Below the pieces are notes generated by a model, which was not told the origin of the DNA, did not search any database, and saw nothing but the letters and a program-made list of their open reading frames with translations. 64,000 nt of DNA from Pseudomonas farris (GTDB taxonomy: Bacteria > Pseudomonadota > Gammaproteobacteria > Pseudomonadales > Pseudomonadaceae), in assembly GCF_019145235.1 (NCBI RefSeq), contig NZ_JAHSTV010000001.1, positions 558,001 through 622,000 on the forward strand, in the 5' to 3' direction. A program made the position numbers and the translations under genes. Positions 28,489 to 39,517 of this stretch are shown here, piece by piece. How positions within the stretch are numbered: position 1 is the first letter of the stretch; every line of letters starts with the position of its first letter.

Positions 28489-29025
28489 TTAGAAGTCCGC
28501 ATCCCATTCCACCTTCATCTCGCCTGCGGCAAGGTCGACAACCAACACGCATTGCTCCGTATAGGGCAACAGGCGTTCGCGATCATCCAGGCTGCCAGCG
28601 CAAGGCTTGACCACCATTACATCATTGGCGCCGGTTTCCAGAAGATGATCGATTTTCCCGAGCAATTGCCCAAGTTGATCAATAACCTTCAGACCTTCCA
28701 GCTGGTACCAGTAGTACTCGCCGTCGGTCAATTCAGGGAACAGGTTGCGCGGCACACAGATCTCATAACCAGCCAGAAGACGTGCTTCTTCACGATCATC
28801 AAGACCCTTGAGCTTTGCGACCAGGAACTTGTCGCTCCCACGTCCGCTGACCAGCTCGACCTGTTTCACATTGCCTTCGCGCTTGAGCGTCCAGGTTTTG
28901 TACTGCAACAGGTTTTCAGTCGGATCAGTAAAGGAATACACCTTCACTTCGCCGCGAACGCCATGAACAGAATAAATTTTGCCAATAACGATCAAATCAT
29001 CGGCAACAGCTGGCGTCGCGTTCAT
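28489..29025 (-). CDS. rimM: 16S rRNA processing protein RimM
   Basis: Assists assembly of the 30S head around S19. The 178-residue protein has an N-terminal beta domain ([22 protein letters not shown]) and a PRC-barrel C-terminal domain ([17 protein letters not shown]). It is second in the operon, five bases after rpsP. Confidence 0.96.
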   Translation of the reverse strand: MNATPAVADDLIVIGKIYSVHGVRGEVKVYSFTDPTENLLQYKTWTLKREGNVKQVELVSGRGSDKFLVAKLKGLDDREEARLLAGYEICVPRNLFPELTDGEYYWYQLEGLKVIDQLGQLLGKIDHLLETGANDVMVVKPCAGSLDDRERLLPYTEQCVLVVDLAAGEMKVEWDADF

Positions 29026-29030
29026 ATTGC

Positions 29031-29282
29031 TCAGGCCGCAGCCTTAGCAGATTCCTTCAGCAACTGAGCAACGCGCTCAGAAGGTTGTGCACCAACGCTC
29101 AGCCAGTAGGCTACGCGCTCTTGGTTCACGGACAGACGAACTTCTTGACCACGAGCAACAGGGTTGAAGAAACCAACCTGTTCCTTGTGCGAACCGTCGC
29201 GCGGGTTGCGGCTGTCGGTTACGGTCAAGTGGTAAAACGGGCGCTTTTTGGAGCCGCCAAGGGCAAGACGGATTGTTAGCAT
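29031..29282 (-). CDS. rpsP: 30S ribosomal protein S16
   Basis: Small-subunit assembly protein of 83 residues, full length ([21 protein letters not shown]). It is the first gene of the operon, with a recognisable promoter about 75-100 bases upstream. Confidence 0.98.
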   Translation of the reverse strand: MLTIRLALGGSKKRPFYHLTVTDSRNPRDGSHKEQVGFFNPVARGQEVRLSVNQERVAYWLSVGAQPSERVAQLLKESAKAAA

Positions 29283-29354
29283 GTGAACATCGTTCCTGTA
29301 GTCGGTGCTGCAAATCTAAAGGCACAGCGGGCATAGGTGCCCGAAAGGCCGCAT

Positions 29355-29382
29355 ATTCTAAGGAATATCCGGACTTTTGCAA
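29355..29382 (-). promoter_or_regulatory. Probable rpsP operon promoter
   Basis: Minus strand: -35 TTGCAA (29377-29382), 16-bp spacer, -10 TAGAAT (29355-29360). Confidence 0.65.
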
Positions 29383-29430
29383 ATGTCTTTTTCCGGCGGC
29401 CTATCGGTCGCCATGCAGATTTGCTATAGA

Positions 29431-29522
29431 GCCGTCGTTGAAAACGGCCAGTCAGCTCCCGCCAAGTGCGGGTTTGCTGGAGATCCCACTTCCTTGTGGG
29501 AGATGCAAGGGCAAGCCCTTGC
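29431..29522 (-). other. Four stem-loops between ffh and rpsP
   Basis: Inverted repeats lie at 29505-29522 (GCAAGGGCAAGCCCTTGC), 29484-29501 (TCCCAC/GTGGGA), 29458-29472 (CCCGC/GCGGG) and 29431-29448 (GCCGT/ACGGC), beginning right after the ffh stop on the minus strand. None has a proper T tract. They may stop or stabilise ffh transcripts. Confidence 0.55.
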
Positions 29523-29531
29523 GTAAATACT

Positions 29532-30908
<1,377 letters not shown>

Positions 30909-31118
30909 TGCGCGATCCTTTCAGGCCCTGTGTAGACCGGGATAATGGCGGCCCAGACCGGAATAAACATGTGCTCGGCGAGCCTGCGGCGTGGGCAGGT
31001 CGCGGATTATAGCGAAGACTGCGTCTGGCGGACACCTCGCCGTCAGGTTGCATGGTCTTTCGTGCTGTGGGGGTTCTATGCCAAACTCAGCGCCTTTCGG
31101 GCTTGCCTAACAGGATTT

Positions 31119-31931
31119 ATGCTCCCCTTGTCACCCAGTTTGCTTACCACCCTCGCCGCCGCCTGCTTATATGCCGCTGCGACCCTCTATCAGGGCACTC
31201 GTCTGGCCACCGGCGCCAAGGCGAACAAGCGCCTGCTGGTCACGTTCGGTGTGCTGGCCGTGCTGGCCCACAGCGTCAGCCTGATCACCTATCTGCTGAC
31301 ACCGATCGGCCTGGCCCTGGACTTCTTCAGCGCCGCCAGCCTGATTGCCGCAGCGGTTATTGCCCTGACTCTGTTGGCCTGCTCGCGTATTCCGGTGGAA
31401 AACCTGCTGCTATTGCTGTTTCCGCTAGGCGCCGCCACCGTGCTGCTGGCACAGTTTGCCCCCGCCGGCACGGTGCAGATCATTGACGAAGAGCCAGGCA
31501 TCCTCGCCCACATCCTCTTGTCGATCCTCGCTTACGGCATGTTCACCATCGCGGTCTTCCAGGCTTTGCTGCTGCTGGTTCAGGACCATCAGCTCAAACA
31601 CAAGCATCCGTCCGGTCTGATCAAAAATTTCCCGCCGCTGCAAACCATGGAAAGCCTGCTGTTTGGTTTCCTTTGGGCCGGCTGGAGCCTGCTGTCGCTG
31701 TCGCTGATCTCCGGCTGGCTGTTTGTCGAGAACCTGTTCGCCCAGCACCTGGTGCATAAAACCCTGCTGGCGTGCCTGGCCTGGATCGTTTTCAGCGTGC
31801 TGCTTTGGGGGCGCAACCGCCTCGGCTGGCGCGGACACAAAGCCATCCGCTGGACCCTTGCCGGTTTTTGCCTGCTGATGCTGGCGTACTTCGGTAGCAA
31901 GCTGGTCCGCGAATACATTCTGCATATCTGA
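31119..31931 (+). CDS. ypjD: YpjD/CcsA-type inner membrane protein
   Basis: Polytopic membrane protein of 270 residues with about eight hydrophobic helices, related to the cytochrome c assembly (CcsA/CcmC) family. It is the counterpart of E. coli YpjD (CorE) next to ffh. ATG 31119 has CAGGA upstream; the longer frame to 30945 runs into the ffh promoter region and is not coding. It sits 12 bases before corB, and both are linked in E. coli to divalent cation handling. A heme role has not been shown by anything visible here. Confidence 0.85.
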   Translation: MLPLSPSLLTTLAAACLYAAATLYQGTRLATGAKANKRLLVTFGVLAVLAHSVSLITYLLTPIGLALDFFSAASLIAAAVIALTLLACSRIPVENLLLLLFPLGAATVLLAQFAPAGTVQIIDEEPGILAHILLSILAYGMFTIAVFQALLLLVQDHQLKHKHPSGLIKNFPPLQTMESLLFGFLWAGWSLLSLSLISGWLFVENLFAQHLVHKTLLACLAWIVFSVLLWGRNRLGWRGHKAIRWTLAGFCLLMLAYFGSKLVREYILHI

Positions 31932-31943
31932 CGGGCGGCATTA

Positions 31944-33188
31944 ATGGACGACTTGCCCATAGGGCCGATGCTCGCGGTGCTGGCCCTGCTGGTTTTATGG
32001 TCGGGGCTGTTTACCGCCATCGAAATTGCACAACAGCACTTGCTGGCCCAGCGAACGGCCTCGCGCTCGAGCGACAAACCGGTGGCCAAGCTGAGTTTCC
32101 CACTCAACAGCCTGATCCTCTGCAACACCCTGTGCCGCGCGCTGGTAGTGGTCATCAGCACCTTGCTGGCGATTTTCATCTGGGTGCAAAACGGTCCATG
32201 GATTGCCTGTCTCGGTGCCAGCGCGGTGCTGCTGGTGTTCGCCGACTACCTGCCGCGCACTCTTGCCATGCGCTATCCGGATGCCGTCCTGTCCCTGGGC
32301 AACACACTGCTCGGCATACCTTTGAAGATCGTCTACCCGGCTGCCTGGCTCCTCAATGGCATCAGCCAGCTGCTGACGCGACCATTCGCCCGCAAAATCA
32401 ATGTGGTGCAACAAAGCGGAGACGAGGTGCCAGCCGACCGGCATGACGATCACGAACACGCCGCCAGTCGCCCGCATCCGCTATCAGGTATCCACGCGCT
32501 GGATAACATCACGGTCAACGATATTCTGGTGCCGCGCAGTGAGGTCGACGGAATCAACCTGGACGATCCCCTCGAAGAAATCATCGAACAACTGCGCCAT
32601 AACAGGCGCACCCGCCTACCGGTGTTCCACAGCGACATCAACCAGGTCGAAGCGGTGCTCAACACCCGGCAGATCCGTCATTTGCTGCCGGATTCAAGCC
32701 TGACCATGGAAGCGCTGCAGGCAGCCAGTCACGAACCGTACTTCGTACCGGAAAGCACCCCGCTGCAGCTGCAATTGCTGAATTTCCACAAGCAGCAGCG
32801 GCGTTTGGGCATGGTGGTCGACGAATATGGAGAAGTGCTGGGTATCGTGACCCTGGAAGACATTCTCGAAGAAATCGTCGGTGAATTCGAAAGCCAGCAC
32901 AGCCTGGATAATCCGCACATCCACCCGCAGGCCGATGGTCGCCTGGTAATCGAAGGTGCAGCGTCGATTCGCGAATTGAACAAGAGCCTTGGCTGGCACC
33001 TGCCCAGCGATGGCCCGAAAACGCTCAATGGACTGGTGACAGAGGCACTGGAAACGATTCCGGACAGCGCGGTTTGCCTGAAGATCGGGCGTTATCGGCT
33101 GGAGATTCTGGAAACGGAAGACAATCGCGTCACGCGCGTGCTGATCTGGCATACCAGTTCGACGCCTGCGATTGCCTCTATCCGTTAG
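31944..33188 (+). CDS. corB: CNNM/CorB family magnesium/cobalt transport protein
   Basis: Membrane protein of 414 residues with an N-terminal DUF21/CNNM membrane domain (three to four helices, ending near residue 145). A paired CBS module (HPLSGIHALDNITVNDILVPRSEV; LGMVVDEYGEVLGIVTLEDILEEIVGE) follows, then a C-terminal CorC/HlyC domain. The family is tied to Mg2+ and Co2+ efflux. The name follows E. coli YfjD/CorB, which has the same ffh-ypjD neighbourhood. Confidence 0.9.
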   Translation: MDDLPIGPMLAVLALLVLWSGLFTAIEIAQQHLLAQRTASRSSDKPVAKLSFPLNSLILCNTLCRALVVVISTLLAIFIWVQNGPWIACLGASAVLLVFADYLPRTLAMRYPDAVLSLGNTLLGIPLKIVYPAAWLLNGISQLLTRPFARKINVVQQSGDEVPADRHDDHEHAASRPHPLSGIHALDNITVNDILVPRSEVDGINLDDPLEEIIEQLRHNRRTRLPVFHSDINQVEAVLNTRQIRHLLPDSSLTMEALQAASHEPYFVPESTPLQLQLLNFHKQQRRLGMVVDEYGEVLGIVTLEDILEEIVGEFESQHSLDNPHIHPQADGRLVIEGAASIRELNKSLGWHLPSDGPKTLNGLVTEALETIPDSAVCLKIGRYRLEILETEDNRVTRVLIWHTSSTPAIASIR

Positions 33189-33223
33189 ATAGTTAAAAGA
33201 TCTATGCCCTTGTTAGATCGTTA
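33184..33223. repeat. Direct repeat GTTAGATNGTTA
   Basis: GTTAGATAGTTA (33184-33195) and GTTAGATCGTTA (33212-33223) are spaced 28 bp start to start. The first overlaps the corB stop codon. The 33189-33437 gap otherwise holds only the expected promoter region of the MFS gene; no clear promoter is seen. Confidence 0.5.
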
Positions 33224-33437
33224 GCCGCCTTCCTATAATCAAGCCGCTTACCCAAGCCCCCGCCGAACCACGTGCTTACCCCGCACGCAGCAGGTTCCGG
33301 CCAGATCATCGACGATATCCGCACCACTGCGACGACTGTTCCTACCTTGAACAGCGACCGTGCCTCCACCCACATCCCTGGGTATTCGACCATAATAATT
33401 CGCTCCACTGGGGCACATGACTGTCAGGGATTACCGC

Positions 33438-34754
33438 ATGACGACCAGCACAACGTTCAGCGACACCGCGCCTGCGCAACCAACCAATTCCGCCACCCGA
33501 GTAGCCACCGCGAGTTTCATCGGCACGGCCATCGAGTTCTACGACTTCTACGTCTATGCCACCGCAGCAGCGCTGGTGATCGGGCCGGTGTTCTTTCCGC
33601 AAACCTCCGGCACCGCCCAGATGCTGTCGGCGTTCCTCACCTTCGGTATCGCCTTCCTTGCGCGGCCACTGGGTTCGGCGCTGTTCGGCCATTTCGGTGA
33701 CCGCATCGGGCGCAAATCGACACTGGTCGCCTCCCTGCTATTGATGGGCGTGTGTACCACGCTGATTGGCGTGCTGCCGGGTTACGACAGCATTGGCGCC
33801 TGGGCGCCGATCCTGCTTTGCGTGCTGCGCTTCGGCCAGGGCCTGGGGCTGGGTGGTGAATGGGGCGGTGCCGCATTGCTGGCCACGGAGAACGCGCCCA
33901 AAGGCAAGCGCGCCTGGTACGGCATGTTTCCGCAACTCGGCCCATCGATCGGGTTTCTGGCGGCCAACGGCCTGTTCCTGACTCTGGCCATGAGTCTAAG
34001 CGACGAGCAGTTCCGCTCATGGGGCTGGCGGATTCCGTTCCTGCTCAGTGCCGCGCTGGTGATGGTCGGCCTGTATGTGCGCCTCAAGCTCCACGAAACC
34101 CCGGTGTTCGCCAACGCCATGGCTCGCCAGGAGCGAGTGAAGATCCCATTGGTCGAGCTGTTCAGCCAATACTGGGCGCCGATGCTGCTAGGTGCCGGGG
34201 CGATGGTGGTGTGCTATGCGCTGTTCTACATCTCGACAGTGTTTTCGCTGAGCTATGGCGTGTCGACGCTCGGCTACACCCGAGAAACCTTCCTCGGCCT
34301 GCTGTGTTTCGCTGTGTTGTTCATGGCGGCCGCGACACCGCTGTCGGCCTGGGCGAGTGATCGTTTCGGGCGCAAACCGGTGCTGATCATCGGCGGTGTG
34401 CTGGCGATTCTGTCCGGATTCCTGATGGAGCCGCTGCTGACCCAAGGCTCGACCTGGGGCGTGGCGCTGTTCCTGTGCATCGAGCTGTTTCTGATGGGCG
34501 TGACGTTTGCGCCGATGGGCGCGCTGCTGCCAGAGCTGTTTCCGACCCACGTGCGCTATACCGGCGCATCGGCGGCGTACAACCTGGGCGGGATTGTCGG
34601 AGCCTCGGCGGCACCGTTCTTTGCGCAAAAACTGGTGGCGATGGGCGGTTTGAGTTATGTCGGCGGGTATGTGTCGGGGGCGGCGGTGCTGAGCCTGATT
34701 GCGGTGCTGTGCCTGAAGGAGACGCGGCATAACGATTTGAATCGGGTGGCCTGA
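33438..34754 (+). CDS. MFS transporter, metabolite:H+ symporter (MHS) family
   Basis: Twelve-helix secondary transporter of 438 residues. The MHS signature features are present: ASFIGTAIEFYDFYVYATAAAL at the N terminus, GHFGDRIGRKSTL in loop 2-3, LGLGGEWGGAALLATENAP and DRFGRKPVL in loop 8-9. Relatives carry shikimate, alpha-ketoglutarate, citrate or betaine; the substrate here is not clear. ATG 33438 has AGGGA seven bases upstream. It is monocistronic and followed by a REP doublet. Confidence 0.9.
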   Translation: MTTSTTFSDTAPAQPTNSATRVATASFIGTAIEFYDFYVYATAAALVIGPVFFPQTSGTAQMLSAFLTFGIAFLARPLGSALFGHFGDRIGRKSTLVASLLLMGVCTTLIGVLPGYDSIGAWAPILLCVLRFGQGLGLGGEWGGAALLATENAPKGKRAWYGMFPQLGPSIGFLAANGLFLTLAMSLSDEQFRSWGWRIPFLLSAALVMVGLYVRLKLHETPVFANAMARQERVKIPLVELFSQYWAPMLLGAGAMVVCYALFYISTVFSLSYGVSTLGYTRETFLGLLCFAVLFMAAATPLSAWASDRFGRKPVLIIGGVLAILSGFLMEPLLTQGSTWGVALFLCIELFLMGVTFAPMGALLPELFPTHVRYTGASAAYNLGGIVGASAAPFFAQKLVAMGGLSYVGGYVSGAAVLSLIAVLCLKETRHNDLNRVA

Positions 34755-34769
34755 AGAAAAAGCAAAAGC

Positions 34770-34861
34770 TTCGCGAGCAAGCCCGCTCCCACATTAGATT
34801 TTGGATGTATACAAAATCTGTATTCACACCGATCAAGTGTGGGAGCGGGCTTGCTCGCGAA
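34770..34861. repeat. REP doublet, divergent, with conserved spacer
   Basis: Inverted REP cores flank a spacer homologous to those at 4358-4449 and 6991-7082 (ATTAGATTTT...ACACCGATCAAGT). It lies between converging MFS and purT genes. Confidence 0.9.
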
Positions 34862-34875
34862 TGGCGCGACTCGGT

Positions 34876-36057
34876 TTAGAGCTCTACACCAACAGCCTGA
34901 GAAGCACGGGTCGCTTTAGCCCGGGCAGCCTCGATCGATTCATCACGCGCCAACGCCACACCCATCCGGCGCTGGCCATTGACCTCTGGCTTGCCGAACA
35001 GACGCAACGCAGTATCCGGTTCGCTCAACGCAGCGCCCAAATTGGCGAATGCGGTTTGAGTCGACTGCCCTTCCACCAGAATCACCGCCGAAGCCGAAGG
35101 CCCGAACTGACGGATCAATGGAATCGGCAGGCCCAGGATCGCCCGTGCATGCAGCGCGAACTGCGACAGGTCCTGGGAAATAAGGGTCACCAGACCGGTG
35201 TCATGCGGGCGCGGCGAGACTTCGCTGAACCAGACCTGATCACCCTTGATGAACAACTCGACGCCAAACAAACCACGGCCACCCAAGGCTTCGGTCACCG
35301 CTTTAGCAACGCGCTCGGATTCAGCCAGAGCAACCGGGCTCATGGCTTGTGGCTGCCAGGATTCCTGGTAGTCGCCTTTCTCCTGACGGTGGCCAACCGG
35401 CGCACAGAACGTAGTGCCGCCAACGTGACGCACGGTCAGCAGGGTGATTTCGTAGTCGAAATCGATGAAGCCTTCGATGATCACGCGACCTTTACCGGCG
35501 CGGCCACCTTCTTGAGCGTAATCCCAGGCCTTCTGCACGTCATCGACACTGCGCAGCAGGCTCTGGCCTTTGCCCGAGGAACTCATGACCGGTTTGACCA
35601 CGCATGGGAACCCCAGATCTTCGACAGCCTTGTTGTAGTCCTCGAAGGTGTCGGCGAAGTAGTACGGCGACGTCGGCAGGCCCAGCTCTTCAGCGGCCAG
35701 GCGACGGATGCCTTCGCGGTTCATGGTCAGCTGTGCGGCGCGAGCGGTCGGGATCACGGTGAAGCCTTCGGACTCCAGCTCTACCAGGGTCGCGGTGGCG
35801 ATGGCTTCGATTTCCGGCACGATGAAGTCCGGCTTCTCGGCTTCGATCACTGCACGCAGGGCGGCGCCGTCGAGCATGTTGATCACATGGCTGCGATGGG
35901 CGACTTGCATGGCCGGCGCATTGGCGTAGCGATCGACGGCAATCACTTCAACGCCCAGGCGTTGCAGCTCGATCACCACTTCCTTGCCCAACTCACCACA
36001 GCCACACAGCAATACGCGGGTCGCGGTTGGCGACAATGGAGTTCCGATACGGGTCAT
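34876..36057 (-). CDS. purT: Formate-dependent GAR transformylase PurT
   Basis: ATP-grasp enzyme of purine synthesis that uses formate to make formyl-GAR, an alternative to folate-dependent PurN. The 393-residue protein has an N-terminal Rossmann-like domain ([20 protein letters not shown]), the ATP-grasp core ([37 protein letters not shown]) and [14 protein letters not shown]. It is monocistronic. Confidence 0.97.
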   Translation of the reverse strand: MTRIGTPLSPTATRVLLCGCGELGKEVVIELQRLGVEVIAVDRYANAPAMQVAHRSHVINMLDGAALRAVIEAEKPDFIVPEIEAIATATLVELESEGFTVIPTARAAQLTMNREGIRRLAAEELGLPTSPYYFADTFEDYNKAVEDLGFPCVVKPVMSSSGKGQSLLRSVDDVQKAWDYAQEGGRAGKGRVIIEGFIDFDYEITLLTVRHVGGTTFCAPVGHRQEKGDYQESWQPQAMSPVALAESERVAKAVTEALGGRGLFGVELFIKGDQVWFSEVSPRPHDTGLVTLISQDLSQFALHARAILGLPIPLIRQFGPSASAVILVEGQSTQTAFANLGAALSEPDTALRLFGKPEVNGQRRMGVALARDESIEAARAKATRASQAVGVEL

Positions 36058-36156
36058 CTCAGGTCCTCAAGAAGCGGATCATCGAGGGATGCGGTGCCTG
36101 GCACGCTTCCCATGGGGAGAAAGCGCGGCATTTTACATGAACCTGAGGGTTTGGCT

Positions 36157-36624
36157 TCAGCTGGCGACAGCCTGATTACGCAAGCGCCAGGCCATGATCA
36201 GCCATACGACCGTCACACCTGCGAACTTCGAGCCCATGGCGGTGAGGATCACGGCCGGAGTGAACGCATCGATCATGCCGAAGAAGATGAAGGTATCCAG
36301 CGGGATGCTCAGGGCCGAACTTATCCACAGGCGATCGTGCAATGGACGCTTGGTGATGCTGAACACCAGCCAGTCGATGCCCTCGGACACGGCGAATGCG
36401 ATCGCGCTGGCCAGTGCGATGGATGGGTCGGAAGTGACGTAGGACAGTGCCAACGCCACCAGCATCGCCGCGATCGCGCCGTGACCGAAGCGGGTTTGCA
36501 CCATGTCACGCAGCACGAACACCAGCCCACCCCAGGCCGACCAGATGATGTCCAGGTGCGGGGCGCTGGAAAAGGCGTAATTGATCAGCACGACGCTGCT
36601 GATGTAGGCGATCAGGAAGAGCAT
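36157..36624 (-). CDS. VUT/YhhQ-like small membrane protein
   Basis: Hydrophobic protein of 155 residues with about five membrane helices, resembling the VUT (DUF165) family whose member YhhQ imports queuosine precursors. It is shorter than E. coli YhhQ (about 220 residues), and family members of this size are often annotated only as VUT proteins. A start at ATG 36624 is assumed. Transport of a queuosine precursor is an inference from the family name only. Confidence 0.7.
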   Translation of the reverse strand: MLFLIAYISSVVLINYAFSSAPHLDIIWSAWGGLVFVLRDMVQTRFGHGAIAAMLVALALSYVTSDPSIALASAIAFAVSEGIDWLVFSITKRPLHDRLWISSALSIPLDTFIFFGMIDAFTPAVILTAMGSKFAGVTVVWLIMAWRLRNQAVAS

Positions 36625-36687
36625 GGGGCGGGGGGATACCTGTCAATTTGGTGCACAGGGTACTTCATCTTCAGCGCACAGATCACC

Positions 36688-36820
36688 TGTGGCGAGGGGG
36701 CTTGCCCCCGTTGCACTGCGTAGCAGTGCTAAAACCTGCAACTGTTTTCTACCTGAATCACCGCGCGTACCGACTTTACGACTGCTGCGCAGCCGAACGG
36801 GGGCAAGCCCCCTCGCCACA
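36688..36820. repeat. Second REP-type inverted repeat (GGCGAGGGGGCTTGCCCCCG)
   Basis: Perfect 25-bp inverted arms at 36688-36712 and 36796-36820 around an 83-bp spacer. The spacer contains another hairpin, GCACTGC/GCAGTGC. The core differs from the other REP elements in the window. Confidence 0.88.
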
Positions 36821-36844
36821 AAAGCCACTCTAACCACAAAAAAT

Positions 36845-37060
36845 TCACGAGTCAGACTTGGAGGGCAACATCCAGATCAACCCACTCGACTTCGCCCGCT
36901 CATGGCACAACCCCAACACCTTGCGCCGCTCTGCGTTGTCCATCCGGCTCCAGCGAGTGATTTCTTCCACCGTGCGCTGACACCCGGTGCAAATGTCATC
37001 CTCATCCAGCGCACAAATGCTCACGCACGGCGATGGAACCGGTCGTTCAATGGTGCTCAT
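36845..37060 (-). CDS. DUF1289 domain small Cys-rich protein
   Basis: 71-residue protein with four conserved cysteines ([20 protein letters not shown] and GLCHERA), which suggest a metal or Fe-S site, as in the DUF1289 family. Its start overlaps the stop of the gamma carbonic anhydrase gene by four bases (ATGA), so the two are translationally coupled. Function is not established. Confidence 0.85.
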   Translation of the reverse strand: MSTIERPVPSPCVSICALDEDDICTGCQRTVEEITRWSRMDNAERRKVLGLCHERAKSSGLIWMLPSKSDS

Positions 37061-37581
37061 TCTTCCTGCTCGACCAAATCGCGGGCATAACGCTGCGAGT
37101 TATGCACATAGTGGGCGGCGCTGGCTTCGAGCATCTTCTTCTGCGGCTCGGTCAACTCGCGTACGACTTTGCCCGGTGAGCCCATGACCAGCGAACCGTC
37201 CGGAATTTCCTTGCCCTCACCGATCAGCGAGTTGGCGCCGATGATGCAGTTCTTGCCGATTTTCGCGCCGTTGAGAATCACCGCGTTGATGCCGATCAGG
37301 CTGTAATCGCCCACCGTGCAGCCGTGGAGCATGGCGTTGTGGCCGATGGTCACGCCGGTGCCAATGGTCAGCGGGTAGCCCATGTCGGTGTGCATCACGG
37401 TGCCGTCCTGCACGTTGCTGTTCTTGCCGATCAGGATCAATTCGTTGTCGCCACGCAACACGGCGTTGAACCAGACGTTGGCGCCCTCTTCCAGTTTGAC
37501 CTTGCCCACCAAAACGGCATTGGGGGCGACCCAGCTCTGCGGATGGGTGTCGACACGGGCGTCGCCCAGGCGGTATTTCAT
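37057..37581 (-). CDS. Gamma-type carbonic anhydrase-like protein
   Basis: Left-handed beta-helix protein of 174 residues of the YrdA/PaaY/CaiE group. Metal ligands are visible as H in [10 protein letters not shown] and two in [12 protein letters not shown]. It may have carbonic anhydrase or thioesterase activity; relatives are often weakly active. The hexapeptide pattern ([39 protein letters not shown]) is regular. It lies between DUF1289 and a Nudix gene on the same strand. Confidence 0.88.
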   Translation of the reverse strand: MKYRLGDARVDTHPQSWVAPNAVLVGKVKLEEGANVWFNAVLRGDNELILIGKNSNVQDGTVMHTDMGYPLTIGTGVTIGHNAMLHGCTVGDYSLIGINAVILNGAKIGKNCIIGANSLIGEGKEIPDGSLVMGSPGKVVRELTEPQKKMLEASAAHYVHNSQRYARDLVEQEE

Positions 37582-37637
37582 CTTGTTGTCCTCAAAGGCT
37601 CAGGCAGCCGCAGACTCATGCCATGCGAACGATGACT

Positions 37638-38237
37638 TCAGGTTTTGATAAAACTCTTGGGTGGTTGATGCAGGCTGATTTTCGCGTCATAGAGCAGGTT
37701 GATCAACTCGACGATCATGATCGCCGTCAGCCCCCAGATCTTGTACTCGCCATAACGGTAGCTCGGCACGTACCAACTGTGGCCCTGATAGTCGATGCGG
37801 TGGGTGTGCTCGCGCGGGTCTTTGCGGAAGAACTCCAGCGGCACGCTGAACACGGCAGCAATCTCGGCATCGTTGGCCAGGTATTCGACGAAATCCGGAA
37901 TCACGCCGACATAGGGCGTGACCTTGATACCGTGTAGGGAGATTAGTGGGCTCAGCGGGCCGATCACTTCAACCAACCCCGGTGGCAGGCCGATTTCTTC
38001 TTCAGCTTCGCGCAGGGCGGTAAAAATCAGATCTGGGTCTTCGGGGTCGCGTCGACCGCCGGGGAAGGCAACTTCACCGCCATGGGTCGAGAGCCCACTG
38101 GCGCGAAGGGTCAGGACCAGTTCCGGTTCGTCACTGCGCGTGATAGGCACCAATACCGCGGCTTCAGGGAAACGCAGGTCGGTTTCCAGCGTACGCGGCG
38201 TGTGATTACTTACCCGGTGCAGTAGCTCGTCCAGCAT
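37638..38237 (-). CDS. Nudix CoA pyrophosphatase (YeaB/NudL type)
   Basis: Hydrolase of 199 residues with the Nudix box GGRRDPEDPDLIFTALREAEEEIGL and the CoA-type extension before it (LTLRASGLSTHGGEVAFPGG). Family members cleave CoA and acyl-CoA to phosphopantetheine and ADP. It is the first gene of a short minus-strand group with the gamma carbonic anhydrase and DUF1289, and is divergent from another Nudix gene. Confidence 0.9.
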   Translation of the reverse strand: MLDELLHRVSNHTPRTLETDLRFPEAAVLVPITRSDEPELVLTLRASGLSTHGGEVAFPGGRRDPEDPDLIFTALREAEEEIGLPPGLVEVIGPLSPLISLHGIKVTPYVGVIPDFVEYLANDAEIAAVFSVPLEFFRKDPREHTHRIDYQGHSWYVPSYRYGEYKIWGLTAIMIVELINLLYDAKISLHQPPKSFIKT

Positions 38238-38383
38238 GAGTCTTCTCGATCTGTGCCTTACCCTGCATCATGCACCAATCGCACCGGCCGCCCAAGCCCC
38301 GAACAGCCTCATGTCGCGAAACGACAACTTGCCGACCGACACCGCTGCACGCCAAGATAGGCGCAGCATTCAGGAACCCAAGC

Positions 38384-38935
38384 ATGAAATTTTGCAGCCA
38401 ATGCGGCAACCCGGTAACCCAGCGCATTCCCGAAGGCGATTCGCGCCTGCGTTTTGTCTGCGATAGCTGTCATACCATCCATTACCAGAACCCCAATATT
38501 GTTGCCGGTTGCGTGCCGACCTGGGGTTCGAAGGTGTTGCTATGCCGTCGCGCCATCGAGCCACGGCTCGGTTACTGGACCCTGCCCGCCGGCTTCATGG
38601 AAAACGGTGAGACCATCGAACAGGCCGCCATTCGCGAGACCGCCGAAGAAGCCTGTGCCCGGGTGCGCAACCTGAGCATCTATACACTGATCGACGTGCC
38701 ACACATCAGCCAGGTGCATGTTTTCTTTCGCGCCGAGCTGGTGGACCTGGATTTTTCCGCGGGTCCCGAGAGCCTGGAAGTGCAACTGTTCGAAGAAGCC
38801 GACATCCCTTGGGGCGAACTGGCTTTCCGCACGGTGGGGCGTACCTTAGAATGCTTCTTCGCTGACCGGCGGACCGAGATCTACCCCGTGCGGTCCGAAT
38901 CGATCCCACCGCTCGTCCAGCCTGCCATCATTTAA
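38384..38935 (+). CDS. Nudix hydrolase with N-terminal zinc ribbon
   Basis: 183-residue protein. A zinc ribbon (KFCSQCGNPV and VCDSCHTIHY) precedes the Nudix domain (LPAGFMENGETIEQAAIRETAEEAC). It resembles NudC/YjaD-like or ADP-ribose/FAD-type pyrophosphatases; the exact substrate is not clear. The start at 38384 places the first cysteine pair at residues 4 and 7. The longer frame upstream overlaps the divergent Nudix gene promoter. Confidence 0.88.
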   Translation: MKFCSQCGNPVTQRIPEGDSRLRFVCDSCHTIHYQNPNIVAGCVPTWGSKVLLCRRAIEPRLGYWTLPAGFMENGETIEQAAIRETAEEACARVRNLSIYTLIDVPHISQVHVFFRAELVDLDFSAGPESLEVQLFEEADIPWGELAFRTVGRTLECFFADRRTEIYPVRSESIPPLVQPAII

Positions 38936-39000
38936 CGCACCTACACGTAAAAGCATCTATAAAATCAATAATCGCGACACCTCTTAGGGATATCGTTTCA

Positions 39001-39504
39001 ATGCGCTGGTTGCTTGCCGTTTTTTGCTTGTCGTTCGTCGCTGTCAGCCAGGCTTCCTCCACGGAAACGCTGGACGGCAAAGTCATCGAAAAAGTTCTGG
39101 TTCTCAAATCTGCCCACCAGTTGCAATTGATCAATGACGGCAAGCCGATCAAGACCTATCGCATTTCCCTGGGTAAACGCCCCAAGGGGCCGAAGCTGAT
39201 GGAGGGCGACAAACGCACCCCCGAAGGCTTTTATTGGGTCGACTGGCGCAAGATCAGCGATCGCTTCAACCTGGCGATGCACATCTCCTACCCTAATATC
39301 AGCGACGCCGCCCGCGCCCGGCGCGAAGGCGTTGAGCCTGGTGGCATGATCATGATCCATGGCACCCCGGACACCGAAGACAACCCCGAAGACCTGTTCC
39401 ATACGCTGGACTGGACCGACGGCTGCATCGCCATGCGCAACATGGACATGCGCGAGGTGTGGGGTCTGGTGCCGGATGGCACGATGATTGAGATTCGTCC
39501 GTAA
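39001..39504 (+). CDS. Exported L,D-transpeptidase (YkuD) family protein
   Basis: Periplasmic protein of 167 residues with a signal peptide ending near SQA-SS (residue 18). The YkuD catalytic motif is present: H120 in MIHGTP and C142 in DWTDGCIAMRNMDM. It is close to the YafK-type short members, some of which cleave rather than form L,D cross-links or Lpp links. It is monocistronic, and 62 bases of AT-rich DNA upstream (38939-39000) probably hold the promoter. Confidence 0.88.
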   Translation: MRWLLAVFCLSFVAVSQASSTETLDGKVIEKVLVLKSAHQLQLINDGKPIKTYRISLGKRPKGPKLMEGDKRTPEGFYWVDWRKISDRFNLAMHISYPNISDAARARREGVEPGGMIMIHGTPDTEDNPEDLFHTLDWTDGCIAMRNMDMREVWGLVPDGTMIEIRP

Positions 39505-39517
39505 CCTCCCCCCGTAA

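Noticed and set aside
30945..31118. Upstream extension of YpjD to 30945
   Set aside because: It covers the ffh/ypjD promoter region, lacks membrane character and has no ribosome site; ATG 31119 does.
33417..33437. Seven-residue N-terminal extension of the MFS transporter
   Set aside because: The ribosome site AGGGA lies inside it, seven bases before ATG 33438.
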